A DNA stretch of 64,000 nucleotides from Lota lota (GCA_026745465.1 JACYXH010000746.1:130427-194426); one strand, 5' to 3'. Counted from the first letter of the stretch, positions 11,755 through 22,580 are shown. The notes: generated by a model not told the origin, from the sequence alone. A program made the numbers and translations.

Positions 11755-11837
11755 TTCTTCAGTGATTTTAAATGTTCCATCAATCTTGAAAAGATCAAAA
11801 TAGGGGTTTGAGGCAAACTATTTGTCTTTACTACAGA

Positions 11838-11992
11838 GAGCCTTCTGCCAGGATGCATCACCGCCTGGCATGGGAACTGCTCGGCCCTCAACCTCAAAGC
11901 ACTGCAGAGGATCGGTCAGCCCAGCGCATCAGTGGATGTGAGCTTCTCTCCATCCAGGACATTTACAACGGACGGTGTGTCAAAAAAGAGGG
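11838..11992 (+). mobile_element. Rex1/CR1-like LINE remnant (C-terminal end of ORF2)
   Basis: The plus strand reads GCITAWHGNCSALNLKALQR, then after a frame change CELLSIQDIYNGRC. This matches the conserved C-terminal region of fish non-LTR elements (ITxWYGNC...LQRIVRTA...LPSIQDIYNxRC, from memory of the family). It is short and frameshifted, and abuts the homopurine array. Confidence 0.65.
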
Positions 11993-13665
11993 AGAGAGGG
12001 GGGAGGATAGAGTGAGAGAGCGGGAGGGAGAGAGAGGGAGAGAGGGGGGAGGATAGAGCGAGAGAGGGAGGGAGAGGGAGAGAGGGAGAGAGGGGATGAT
12101 AGAGGGAGGGAGAGGGGAGGATAGAGCGAGAGAGAGGGAGGGAGAGGGAGAGAGAGGGAGAGGGATAGAGAGTGGAGGGATAGGGAGAGAGAAGGGAGGA
12201 TAGAGTGAGAGAGAGGGAGGGAGAGGGGAGGGATAGGGAGAGAGAGGGGAGGATAGAGCGAGAGAGTGGGAGGGAGAGGGGAGGATAGAGCGAGAGAGGG
12301 AGGGAGAGGGAGAGAGGGGGAGGATAGAGCGAGAGAGAGGGAGAGAGAGGGGAGGATAGAGGGAGGGAGAGGGGAGGATAGAGCGAGAGAGAGGGAGGGA
12401 GAGGGAGAGAAAGGGGAGGGATATGGAGAGAGAGGGGAGGATAGAGTGAGAGAGAGGGAGGGAGAGGGGAGGATAGCAAGAGAGGGAGAGGGAGAGAGAG
12501 GGGAGGATAGAGGGAGGGAGAGGGAGAGAGAGGGGAGGATAGAGCGAGAGAGGGAGGGAGAGGGAGGGAGGGGGGAGGATAGAGCGAGAGAGGGAGGGAG
12601 AGGGAGAGGGATAGAGAGGGGAGGGATAGGGAGAGAGAGAGAGAGGGAGAGAGGGGGGAGGATAGAGTGAGAGAGAGGGAGGGAGAGGGAGAGAGAGAGG
12701 AGGATAGAGTGAGAGAGAGGGAGGGAGAGGGAGAGAAAGGGAGAGAGGGGGGAGGACAGAACGAGAGAGGGAGGGAGAGGGAGAGAGAGGGAGGGAGAGA
12801 GGGAGAGAGAGGGGAGGATAGAGGGAGGGAGAGGGGAGGATAGAGCGAGAGAGAACGAGGGAGAGGGAGAGAGAGGGAGAGGGATAGAGAGGGGAGGGAT
12901 AGGGAGAGAGAGGGGAGGATAGAGTGAGAGAGAGGGAGGGAGAGGGGAGGGATAGGGAGAGAGAGGGGAGGATAGAGTGAGAGAGTGGGAGGGAGAGGGG
13001 AGGATAGAGCGAGAGAGGGAGGGAGGGGGAGAGAGAGGGGAGGATAGAGCAAGAGAGAGGGAGGGAGAGAGGGAGAGAGAGGGGAGGATAGAGGGAGGGA
13101 GAGGGGAGGATAGAGCAAGAGAGAGGGAGGGAGAGCGAGAGAGAGGGAGAGGGATAGAGAGGGGAGGATAGAGTGAGAGAGAGGGAGGTAGAGGGGACGA
13201 TAGCGAGAGAGGGAGAGGGAGAGAGAGGGGAGGATAGAGGGAGGGAGAGGGAAAGAGAGGGGAGGATTGAGCGAGAGAGGGAGGGAGAGGGAGAGAGGGG
13301 GGAGGATAGAGCGAGAGAGAGGGAGGGAGAGAGGGAGGATAGCAGGAGGGAGAGGGAGAGAGAGGGGAGGGATAGGGAGAGAGAGGGGAGGATAGAGTGA
13401 GAGAGAGGGATGGAGAGGGGGAGAAAGGGAGAGAGGGGGGAGGATAGCGAGAGAGGGAGAGGGAGAGAGAGGGGAGGATAGCGCGAGAGGGAGGGAGGGA
13501 GAGAGAGGGGAAGATAGAGGGAGGGAGAGGGAGAGAGGGGAGGATAGAGCGAGACAGAGAGTGGGATGGAGAGAGAGAGAGAAGGTGGGAGAGAGAGGGG
13601 GGCAGAGAGAGGAGGAGAGAGAGAAAGAGGAGAGGGAAGGAGGCAGAGGGATTGAGAGGGATTAA
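11990..13665. repeat. 1.6 kb homopurine array, GGGAGA/GATAGAG type
   Basis: Nearly pure A/G on the plus strand, built of GAGAGAGGGAGGGAGAGG and GGGGAGGATAGAGCGAGA units of varied length. Long Arg/Glu/Gly and Leu/Ser/Pro frames on both strands are artefacts of this composition. Such tracts can form triplex (H-) DNA. Confidence 0.95.
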
Positions 13666-13689
13666 GATATTATTCAGTTATTCAGGATG

Positions 13690-13760
13690 TGTGTGTGCGT
13701 GTGTATGTGTGTGTGTGTGTGTGAACTACTAGTCCTATATTGGGCCAGATGTTAGAATAC
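13690..13760. repeat. (TG)n tract
   Basis: Short interrupted TG repeat, about 13690-13722. Confidence 0.7.
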
Positions 13761-13888
13761 AGTGGTTCTCCTTGTCATACAAAGACCTCGTAGAGTTTAG
13801 GTTTTGTTTCGTAACGTTTCATTTAACTCTTTTTTCAGTTGTCACGGGATCACCCACCTCTCTCTTTGATACTCCTGGAATAGTTAGG

Positions 13889-14010
<122 letters not shown>

Positions 14011-14223
14011 GAATCAAATACATGAAGAATCCAGCCCAACATCAACAACAATCATAAGGTAAATATGCTGATCTGTATCAAACTCAAATCAAATTTCTGC
14101 ACAAAACAGAAAGAAGAGAGAGGCAAAAACAACTTTATTTTAGTATTTTTAAAGCCCATTGCGGTATTCTTGTATATTTATAGGCTACTGTTTGTTAAAA
14201 CCGTCTCTAACTTTGCTGATATA

Positions 14224-14227
<4 letters not shown>

Positions 14228-14314
<87 letters not shown>
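14228..14314. repeat. (TG)n microsatellite
   Basis: Two uninterrupted (TG)n blocks are separated by one GG. The Cys/Val and His/Thr frames here are artefacts. Confidence 0.95.
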
Positions 14315-14316
<2 letters not shown>

Positions 14317-14859
14317 CTTTCTGAATACCTGCCTGTAAAGGGAGTTACAAGAGGAAGAAACACAATAACCCAACCAGATGACTCATTGAAGAGAAATGAA
14401 GGAAGAAAAGAACCCCGCCTTATTATGGAAACATAACCCATTACAACACACACACACACACACACGCAGCGCTGCTTGCGCCTCTACTTCCTACTCTGAC
14501 TGAATCCGCTGTCTGCTGCTCTCATAGCTCTGCTGCTCGTGTGTGCACTGTGCGCATGCACGCGGGGGAGAGTTCCTGCAGCGATTTATTTATTTTCTTG
14601 TTGAATATTGAATCGGGGCTGGGTAAATAGTATGCGGGGAAGCCCCGGAAACCAGGGTCGATCAACGCCAATGAATTCCAGTTACAGTCGCAAATAACCA
14701 CTACATCACCACAGTGTCTCTCGGTTTGTACCGGCTCTCTTCTAACTCCACAGAGAAGAGGAGAACACACATCAACGCATTTGAAGGAGCCTTCACGGTG
14801 CGGGAACGCCCCACAGTCAGAGTGGGAAGTTGAACGGCTGTGAACTGTGTCCGTGGGGG

Positions 14860-15044
14860 CGGAGCCATGAGTTAGGGGAGGAGCCAGGAGTTAGGGGTGG
14901 AGCCAGGAGTTAGGGGAGGAGAGGAGAGGACGTGTTGTTCAGGAAACGAAACTTAACGTTGACAGAAACCCGATTTGGAAGCAGTTCCCTTTTTCAAGAC
15001 ATTTTTTTGGGACAAATAGTCTGACAGACAGTAACCACAAATAG
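14860..15044 (+). promoter_or_regulatory. Promoter and 5' UTR exon of the RING (TRIM-like) gene
   Basis: Three tandem copies of about 23 bases (GGAGCCAGGAGTTAGGGG type, GC-box-like) lie at 14866-14930. An ISRE/Ets-IRF composite-like site GGAAACGAAACT is at 14942-14953. A probable noncoding exon ends ACAAATAG at 15044 before GTGAGT. The next exon starts after TGTGTCTAG at 15142, three bases before the RING ATG. A noncoding first exon is common in TRIM genes. Interferon control is inferred from one motif only. Confidence 0.5.
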
Positions 15045-15144
15045 GTGAGTAAAACAATACAACGTTAGAACCTCTCTTCCCTTTTTGGAATTAGAAAAAT
15101 AATGGAATTGCTCAATACATTAACCTTGTCGTCTGTGTCTAGGA

Positions 15145-15483
15145 ATGGCCTCTGCTACTTCCTGGTCTGAAGATAACTTTTCATGTTTCATCTGTCTGGA
15201 TGTGTTCAACAGCCCAGTTTCCACACCATGTGGACACAACTTCTGTAGAACCTGTATTACAACGTTCTGGTATGTTAGAGTCCAGTACAAATGTCCTGTT
15301 TGCAACAATCTGTTCCAGACAAGACCTGATTTACAGGTCAATACCTTCATATCAGAGATGGTTAAACAGTTTAGAAGTTATGTACGAGTCAAAGAGCAGC
15401 CTTGTGTTGAACCAGGAGAAGTTTCCTGTGACGTCTGTACTGGGACCCAGCTGAAGGCTGTGAAGTCCTGCCTAGTGGACTGA
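15145..15483 (+). CDS. TRIM-type RING finger with start of B-box (112 aa), cut at a chimeric join
   Basis: The ATG at 15145 follows an AG acceptor. Residues about 13-55 hold a full C3HC4 RING: CFIC, CGHNFCRTC and CPVC, with the typical LDVFNSPVSTPCGH spacing of fish TRIMs. Residues about 94-109 begin a B-box (SCDVCTGTQLKAVKSC). After SCLV the sequence turns into NACHT-exon sequence and hits TGA (15481-15483). If translated alone it would be a RING-only protein with a possible E3 ligase fold but no B-box, coiled coil or B30.2. Family assignment is firm; whether it is expressed is unknown. Confidence 0.8.
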   Translation: MASATSWSEDNFSCFICLDVFNSPVSTPCGHNFCRTCITTFWYVRVQYKCPVCNNLFQTRPDLQVNTFISEMVKQFRSYVRVKEQPCVEPGEVSCDVCTGTQLKAVKSCLVD

Positions 15484-16703
15484 TGCAGCACTGATGTCAC
15501 AGAGTCCACCTCGGTGGACGTGCTGCTGACAAACCTCATCAGGGGCGACCTGCTTCCCTCTGCTCGCATCTGGATAACCACACGTCCTGCGGCAGCCAAT
15601 CAGATCCCTGCTGAGTATGTTGACATGGTGACAGAGGTGAGAGGGTTCACAGACCCACAGAAGGAGGAATACTTCAGGAAGAGATTCAGAGAGGAGACGC
15701 TGGCCAGCACAATCATCTCCCATGTCAAGACATCACGAAGCCTCCATATCATGTGTCACATCCCAGTCTTCTGTTGGATCACTGCTACAGTTCTGGAGGA
15801 CTTCTTCAAAACATCCCAGACAGGAGAAGAGATGCCCAAGACTGTGACTCAGATGTACGTCCACTTCCTGAGGGTTCAGTCCATACAGGGGGACAGGAAG
15901 TATCATGGGAGAGCTGAAACAGATCCACACTGGAGTTCAGAGAGCAGAGAGATCATTGTTTCTCTGGGAAAACTAGCTTTTAACCAGCTGAAGAAAGGCA
16001 ACCTGATCTTCTACAAGGCAGATCTGGCAGAGTGTGGCATTGATATCAGAGCAGCCTCAGAGTACACAGGAGTGTTCACCCAGATCTTTAAAGAGGAGTG
16101 TGGGCTGTACCAGGACAACATGTTCTGCTTTGTCCATCTGAGCATCCAGGAGTTTCTGGCTGCCCTTCATGTCTTTCTGTCCTTCATCGACACTGGTGTT
16201 AATCTGCTCTCAGAAGAACAACCAACCTCCATGGAAGACAAACTCCTCCTCCTCTACCAGAGTGCTGTGGACAAGGCTTTACAGAGTGAGAACGGACACC
16301 TGGACTTGTTCCTCCGCTTCCTCCTGGGCCTCTCTCTGGAGACCAATCAGATTCTCCTACGAGGTCTGCTTGGACAGACAGGAAATAGCTCAACGACCGA
16401 TAAGAATACAGTGTCTTACATCAAGAGGAGGATAAATGTAGATATCTCTCCAGAGAGAAGCATCAATCTGTTCCACTGTCTGAATGAGCTGAACGACCGT
16501 TCTTTAGTGAAGGAGATCCAACAGTACCTGACATCAGGAATACTCTCCAGAAAATCTCTCTCCCCTACTCAGTGGTCAGCTCTGGTCTTCATCTTATTGT
16601 CATCAGAAGAGAAGCTGGACGTGTTTGACCTGAAGAAATACTCTGCCTCAGAGGAGGGTCTTCTGAGGCTGCTGCCAGTGGTCAAAGCCTCCAAAACATC
16701 TCT
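15484..16703 (+). pseudogene. Back half of a fish NACHT exon, fused behind the RING exon
   Basis: From TDVTESTSVDVLLTNL onward it matches residues about 173-574 of the NACHT-exon frame at 54934-56716, with roughly one change per ten residues and no further stop. It ends at the same splice donor (ACATCTCT before GTAGGG, 16703). It starts after the Walker B region, so both the P-loop (GVAGIGKT) and FILDGLDE are missing and ATP binding is not expected. It is in the same reading frame as the RING ORF and separated from it by TGA alone. An 11-base CAGCACTGATG insertion at the join repeats the local ACTGATG. Confidence 0.8.
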
Positions 16704-18167
16704 GTAGGGTCACTAATAACATGTATTACAATACACACAACACAAAATACAAATACTAGAATATAAAAGTTATAATAACATACAAAACATTTATGTAGGT
16801 TCACTAATAACATGTATTACAATACACAAAAATCAATATACCAAATAGTAGAATATAAGTTATAATAAAATATACAAACCATTATGTAGCTTCACTAATA
16901 ACATGTATTACAATGCACACAACTCAATATGCTAGAATATAAGTTCAAATAAAATATAAAAATTATCTCTGAAGGTTCACTCTTAACATGTATAACAATA
17001 TACATACTAGTAGAATATAAAATTACAGTTGAGAACAACTTTTTAACATTTTACACCCAGTACATAATTAACATTTATAGATCTAATGATTTCGTAAATA
17101 TATGTTAAACTAATAAACAAATATGTGTAGGCTACAGAAAAATATTTTTGTAATTGTGTAACCAGGCTGAAGAGACAAACTCATAATTTATTATGAAATA
17201 ATAAATAAGGAAAGCCAAGACTTAATAATAATAGTTTACTATAGTTAAATTCAGCTGTTATCAAATATATAGCTAAAAGTATAAATAAGGTATTGTTGAA
17301 ATGTAGGATACATGAATAAGTATACGTTTATTATTAATAAAAGTTAACTCACTATCAGAGGTGGGTAGAGTAGCCAAACATTTTACTCAAGTAAAATTAC
17401 TGTTACTTCAGAATAATATGACTCAAGTTAAAGTAAAAAGTAGTCATCCAAATAATTACTTCAGTAAGAGTAAAAAAGTACTTGGTGAAAAAACTACTCA
17501 AGTACTGAGTAACTGTTGAGTAACGTCTGATTAATTTTTTTAACACAAGACAACAATTAGACAGACAAAAATTCAAAATAATCATCTTTAGGCAAATTAT
17601 AGTTCATCCAATCTATACAACTAATTAAGATTAATTACAAAATAGCTTCAATTTAAATAATTCAGGTAAATTCAAGTACCTAAAAAATATAATTTATAAA
17701 ATGATAAAAAATAAATAAGTTAGTTAGTAGTTTGACGGTTAAATGAGTACGGGAGAGAGTGGATTTGGGGATTGTTTTATTCGTGTTTGTGTTCGTGCGG
17801 GGATGTTTTGGTCGTTTGGTGTAAAGCTAGCTTGGTTTGCTAACCGCCTTAGCATCCTCTGAACGGGATTAATATTGGAATATAACTTCTAATAATATTC
17901 TAAACATCTCTGTAGATGTACTGATACCATGTATTACAATGCTATACACAATACTACAATAAAAAGTAATTAACATACAAAACTTACATTTTACACCCAA
18001 TACTGAAGAAACACAAGGATCTAATGTATTGACTAGAATATATTAGTTAAATTAATAAAACATTTCTAATAAAATATTTCAACACAATTCCTTCATTAGG
18101 TTAAAAGTGAAAGAATTAAGTCCTTTTAAACTCAGTTCCTAACATGTTGTGTTTATTGTGTGTGAAG
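16704..18167. other. Intron of the NACHT-LRR fragment with MITE and retroelement-like repeat
   Basis: Four diverged copies of a roughly 100-bp unit (GGTTCACTAATAACATGTATTACAATACAC) follow the donor (16707-17000). A hAT-like MITE lies at about 17358-17530. The stretch 17716-17880 is the reverse complement of sequence at 52610-52770, with part of it again at 54180-54215. Confidence 0.6.
17358..17530. mobile_element. hAT-like MITE
   Basis: CAGAGGTGGGTAGAGTAGCC...TTTTACTCAAGTAAAATTACTG...ACTCAAGTACTGAGTAACTG is a layout I recognise from widespread teleost non-autonomous elements. Its right end is not clearly defined. Confidence 0.55.
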
Positions 18168-18341
18168 GCTGAATGGCTGTCATCTGTCAGAGAGATGCTG
18201 TGAAGCTCTGGCCTCAGTTCTCAGCTCCAACTCCTCTAGTCTGAGAGAGCTGGACCTGAGTACCAATGATGTGCAGGATTCAGGAGTGAAGCTGCTCTCT
18301 GCTGGACTGGGGAGTCCACACTGTACACTGGTAACTCTCAG
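18168..18341 (+). CDS. LRR exon (174 bp) of the RING-NACHT fragment
   Basis: Acceptor GTGTGAAG and donor CTCAG/GTCAGT frame 58 codons in phase 2-2. It reads [27 protein letters not shown] and [11 protein letters not shown], the ribonuclease-inhibitor-like LRR pair of NLRs. It is near-identical to the minus-strand LRR exons at 48.7-53.8 kb. No further LRR or B30.2 exon follows before the Tc1 element. Confidence 0.8.
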
Positions 18342-18951
18342 GTCAGTTTGACTCAATGTGCAATCAGTTACACCGCGAGGTTCATTTCAGAAGACATTTG
18401 ACGTGTGTGTGTGTGTTGTTAAAAGTTGTTAAGTGTGTTTTACCTGGTCATAGAATAATTTTTATGAAATAGTAAAAAGTATAACATATTAAAAGTATAA
18501 AATATAAATAGTAAATTTTGTATAAAATATAAATAGTATAAAATATAAATTGTAATTTGGTTTAATTTAGTTAAGTTAAACAAAAGGAATTAGTCTTATT
18601 AGTGAAAGGCCAATTTCTCTAAATGTATATAAAAACAAATAAGGGAAGCACTTTGGAGTTTACTGGTAAAACAGAAACTGTTTTAAATAACCTTAGTCTG
18701 GTTAATATTTAGTTTATCTTTCATGTTTTATCCATCACTTTTCCCCTTACAATTTTAATACCATTTAATGTAATTTAATAACACTCCACAACTCGTATTT
18801 GAATAATAATCGTACAATAATCTAACAGTGTACTACGTAAAGGTGATACTTTAATGGTGTTAAATATAAAGAACCCATAAGTTCTATTCTTTAGTTGACC
18901 TCATTACACAGCTGAATAAACACTAGAGGTTGGGGCGCTACAATTGTAATA
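18342..18951. other. AT-rich flank, no gene
   Basis: Low-complexity AAATATAAAAAGTATAAA-type sequence and unique sequence; nothing supported. Confidence 0.5.
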
Positions 18952-18953
18952 TA

Positions 18954-20544
18954 CACTGCTCAAAAAAATAAAGGGAACACTTAAACAACACGATGTAACT
19001 CCAAGTCAATCACACTTCTGTGAAATCAATCTTTCCACTTAGGAAGCAACACTGATTGACAATAAATTGCACATGCTGTTGTGCAAATGGAATAGACAAC
19101 AGGTGGAAATTATAGGCAATTAGCAAGACACCCCCAATAAAGGAGTGGTTCTGCAGGTGGTGACCACAGACCACTTCTCAGTTCCTATGCTTCCTGGCTG
19201 ATGTTTTGGTCACTTTTGAATGCTGGCGGTGCTTTCACTCTAGTGGTAGCATGAGACGGAGTCTACAACCCACACAAGTGGCTCAGGTAGTGCAGCTCAT
19301 CCAGGATGGCATATCAATGCGAGCTGTGGCAAGAAGGTTTGCTGTGTCTGTCAGCGTAGTGTCCAGAGCATGGAGGCGCTACCAGGAGACAGGCCAGTAC
19401 ATCAGGAGACATGGAGGAGGCCGTAGGAGGGCAATAACCCAGCAGCAGGACCGCTACCTCCGCCTTTGTGCAAGGAGGAGCAGGAGGATCACTGCCAGAG
19501 CCCTGCAAAATGACCTCCAGCAGGCCACAAATGTGCATGTGTCTGCTCAAACGGTCAGAAACAGACTCCATGAGGGTGGTATGAGGGCCCGACGTCCACA
19601 GGTGGGGGTTGTGCTTACAGCCCAACACCGTGCAGGACGTTTGGCATTTGCCAGAGAACACCAAGATTGGCAAATTCGCCACTGGCGCCCTGTGCTCTTC
19701 ACAGATGAAAGCAGGTTCACACTGAGCACATGTGACAGACGTGACAGAGTCTGGAGACGCCGTGGAGAACGTTCTGCTGCCTGCAACATCCTCCAGCATG
19801 ACCGGTTTGGCGGTGGGTCAGTCATGGTGTGGGGTGGCATTTCTTTGGGGGGCCGCACAGCCCTCCATGGGCTCGCCAGAGGTAGCCTGACTGCCATTAG
19901 GTACCGAGATGAGATTCTCAGACCCCTTGTGAGACCATATGCTGGTGCGGTTGGCCCTGGGTTCCTCCTAATGCAAGACAATGCTAGACCTCATGTGTGG
20001 AGGAGTGTGCTGGAGTGTGTCAGCAGTTCCTGCAAGAGGAAGGCATTGATGCTATGGACTGGCCCGCCCGTTCCCCAGACCTGAATCTAATTGAGTACAT
20101 CTGGGACATCATGTCTCGCTCCATCCACCAACGCCACGTTACACCACAGACTGTCCAGGAGTTGGCGGATGCTTTAGTCCAGGTCTGGGAGGAGATCCCT
20201 CAGGAGACCATCCGCCACCTCATCAGGAGCATGCCCAGGCGTTGTAGGGAGGTCATACAGGCACGTGAAGGCCACACACACTACTGAGCCTCATTTTGAC
20301 TTGTTTTAAGGACATTACATCAAAGTTGGATCAGCCTGTAGTGTGGTTTTCCACTTTCATTTTGAGTGTGACTCCAAATCCAGACCTCCATGGGTTGATA
20401 AATTTGATTTCCATTGATAATTTTTGTGTGATTTTGTTGTCAGCACATTCAACTATGTAAAGAACAAAGTTTTTAATAAGATTATTTCATTCATTCAGAT
20501 CTAGGATGTGTTATTTTAGTGTTCCCTTTATTTTTAGAGCAGTT
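18954..20544 (+). mobile_element. Tc1-like DNA transposon, 1591 bp
   Basis: Inverted ends match: the left starts CACTGCTCAAAAAAATAAAG and the right ends CTTTATTTTTAGAGCAGTT. A TA target duplication flanks it (18952-18953 and 20545-20546). The transposase lies within. The ends look intact, so the element could in principle be mobilised in trans, but its own transposase is frameshifted. Confidence 0.95.
19251..20287 (+). pseudogene. Tc1 transposase, frameshifted
   Basis: The likely start is ATG 19251 ([16 protein letters not shown]), since the upstream ATG at 19206 adds residues not usual for the family. N-terminal paired-type helix-turn-helix motifs ([17 protein letters not shown]) precede the DDE domain. 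Catalytic Asp residues are in LFTDESRF and LMQDNARPH, and the Glu is in NLIEYIWD (DD34E type). The frame changes between DNARPHV and [10 protein letters not shown] near 20000-20030. Extra bases (GTGTGGAGGAGTGTGCTGG where GTGGCTGG is usual) add about 11 nt. The frame continues to 20287. Confidence 0.92.
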
Positions 20545-21439
20545 TATTTGTTTCCACTCTCAATAGAATGTTGTATGTATAATTTTATATGTATGTATGA
20601 CTGTATACCTAGTAGCTAGTATTATCTATTGTCTGGGCATGTTGTTTCTCCAGAACCATGGGGTCCAGTCGTCTCATCTGCAGTTTCATTGGTAGGTATT
20701 CCACACAGCACTACAGTATTTATCATTATCCAGTTCATTATATTGAATTAATGAAAATGTACCTGCTATAACTTTTGAAAGTTGACCTCCTCCTATGTTA
20801 CTTTGATCGTGGGCGTGTGTAAGATTCCTACCACGAATAGTTTGAATATTTCATAGAGACAATAGTTGCAGGATAAATGTTTGTAAGAAATTGCTGAAGT
20901 ATTTATTTTATTAAGTAAATAGTATTTCCTCATCACCAGGTGTTGTGGTCCTCCTGTGGAAGTCACCTGGATTTTCAGGTATTTCTATGTGCCCCATTTA
21001 TGGGCGATGACAAGTTATCCAAACATGCAAGTATTACAATGTTTTGAAAACTGGAATGCAACTTGACAAACTATTCTGTGGTTCCACTCTCCATTAAGCT
21101 GCATCCCGTATTAACCTGGCGTTGAGCGGCACGGCTATTCAGTCTTCAACCTACCTGTACGGGGGTGGGGAGGCTGAACACGCCATCGATGGGAACACCG
21201 ACCCTGAGTTTGAGCACTACAGCTGCATCTCTACCAACTATCAGGCCAAACCATGGTGGAGGCTGGAGCTGCCTGGTGTGTACAGGGTGTCAGAGATCCA
21301 GGTCACTAATATGAATTACGCTAGGTACAGGCTCAATGGCGTGGAAATGCTCATTGGGAATTCACTGGAGAACAACGGCAACAACAATCCAAGGTGAATC
21401 ACTGGTGTCTCCTACCTTACTTCCACTCAATACTGTTTG

Positions 21440-21525
21440 ACTCCCAGCCAAAACGTTCTGGGTTTGATCCCTAATGACCTCGACCTGCTTTTAAGTGTCT
21501 TTGGATAAAAGTGTAAATGACTAAA
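21440..21525 (+). mobile_element. Partial tRNA-derived SINE
   Basis: GGGTTTGATCCC (B box-like) followed by TTTGGATAAAAGTGTAAATG, the usual teleost SINE tail, lies in intron 3 of the lectin gene. Confidence 0.55.
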
Positions 21526-21908
21526 TAGCATAGAATATTATATTCCCAGAAAATAAGGGAACACAACTAGTGCTCTACTGAAGTACACCTGGACACACAC
21601 CAGCTTCTGGAATCTGGTCTCTGATACCTTCACCAGACTACTGTATCTTCTCTCTCTGTCTCTTTTCCTCAGGTGTGCCATCATCAACGATGACCCAAGC
21701 TGCTTGACTCAGACTGTCAAGTGTTGGGGAATGTAAGGAAGATTCATCAACTTCTACAAGAATTCTGATGTAACAGATGCTTTGGCGTTGTGTGAGGTCA
21801 AAGTGTACGGAGGTAGGAACCCAGTCCATCATTACATCATCGTCAAAGGGGGATGGGTGTACCAGTGCCATTATTGGTCAACCGTTATTGGTCAAAAGGA
21901 AAATGCTG

Positions 21909-22055
21909 CTGGTCCTTATAGCTCAACAGGTAGAGCATGGCATTAACACTGTCAGGGTTAGGGGTTTGATTCCCACTCGGGGCTACCTATTATTACAATG
22001 TATGCACCGACAGTATTGTAAGACAATTTGGGTAAAAGCAACCACCAAAGCACAA
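21909..22055 (+). mobile_element. tRNA-derived SINE
   Basis: A-box TATAGCTCAACAGGTAGAGC and B-box GGTTTGATTCCCACTC are correctly spaced, and a degenerate TTTGGGTAAAAGCAACCACC tail follows. It is in intron 4 of the lectin gene, just before a hAT fragment. Confidence 0.7.
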
Positions 22056-22062
22056 TCTGCAT

Positions 22063-22580
22063 ACAGTGTTTTCACCCTGTGGTACTCGTACCACTGGTGG
22101 TACATGAGGGTACTGCAGGTGGTACACGTACCACTGGTGTTACATGAGGGTACTGCAGGTGGTACACGTACCACTGGTGGTACATGAGGGTACTGCAGGT
22201 GGTACACAAACTTTTATTTTTGACATTGACAAATGTAGAATAATATTCATTAAATAAAGTATTATGGTTTGTTATTATTTTTGTTATGCTTTATGCAGTC
22301 GCTTCTTTGAATCTTAAGGTTTTTCATTGATGTTTTGTGTTGCTTTGTGTTTGCTGAAAAAGCACAAATAAGCAGAGTTGCTGACTTCTTATTTCCACTG
22401 TTTACCACTGGCCATGGCCTTCTTGCAGTAATACTTGTGTATGAAGGGTTTGCTGGCACTCTTTGGTCAGCCACTGCATTTGTATTTATCTATTTTCTAC
22501 CGTTTGCATCTGAGGTGGTCCGCGAAAGGTCTTAATGACAATTTAGTGGTCCACCTAAAGTCAAAGGTTGGCACCACTGA
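22063..22580. mobile_element. hAT (Charlie-like) non-autonomous fragment with internal 47-bp repeats
   Basis: The left end CAGTGTTTTCACCCTGTGGT and the right end (reverse complement CAGTGGTGCCAACCTTTG) are loosely inverted, as in the common CAGTGGTTCTCAAACTGTGG family. A 47-bp unit containing GTACCACTGGTGGTAC is tandemly repeated three times at 22080-22207. No transposase frame is intact. Confidence 0.55.

Noticed and set aside
11916-13400. 400-residue Ser/Pro/Leu frame and Arg/Glu/Gly frames
   Set aside because: Composition artefacts of the homopurine array; open in several phases and on both strands.
15481-15483. Selenocysteine or programmed readthrough at the RING-NACHT TGA
   Set aside because: No readthrough context (CUA) follows and no SECIS-like hairpin could be supported. 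The chimeric join explains the stop.
21909-21985. A genuine tRNA gene
   Set aside because: A and B boxes are present but the acceptor stem does not pair well, and a SINE tail follows.
22262-22535. Two overlapping opposite-strand frames as a hAT transposase
   Set aside because: Neither shows BED, DDE or dimerisation motifs; they lie inside a non-autonomous fragment.
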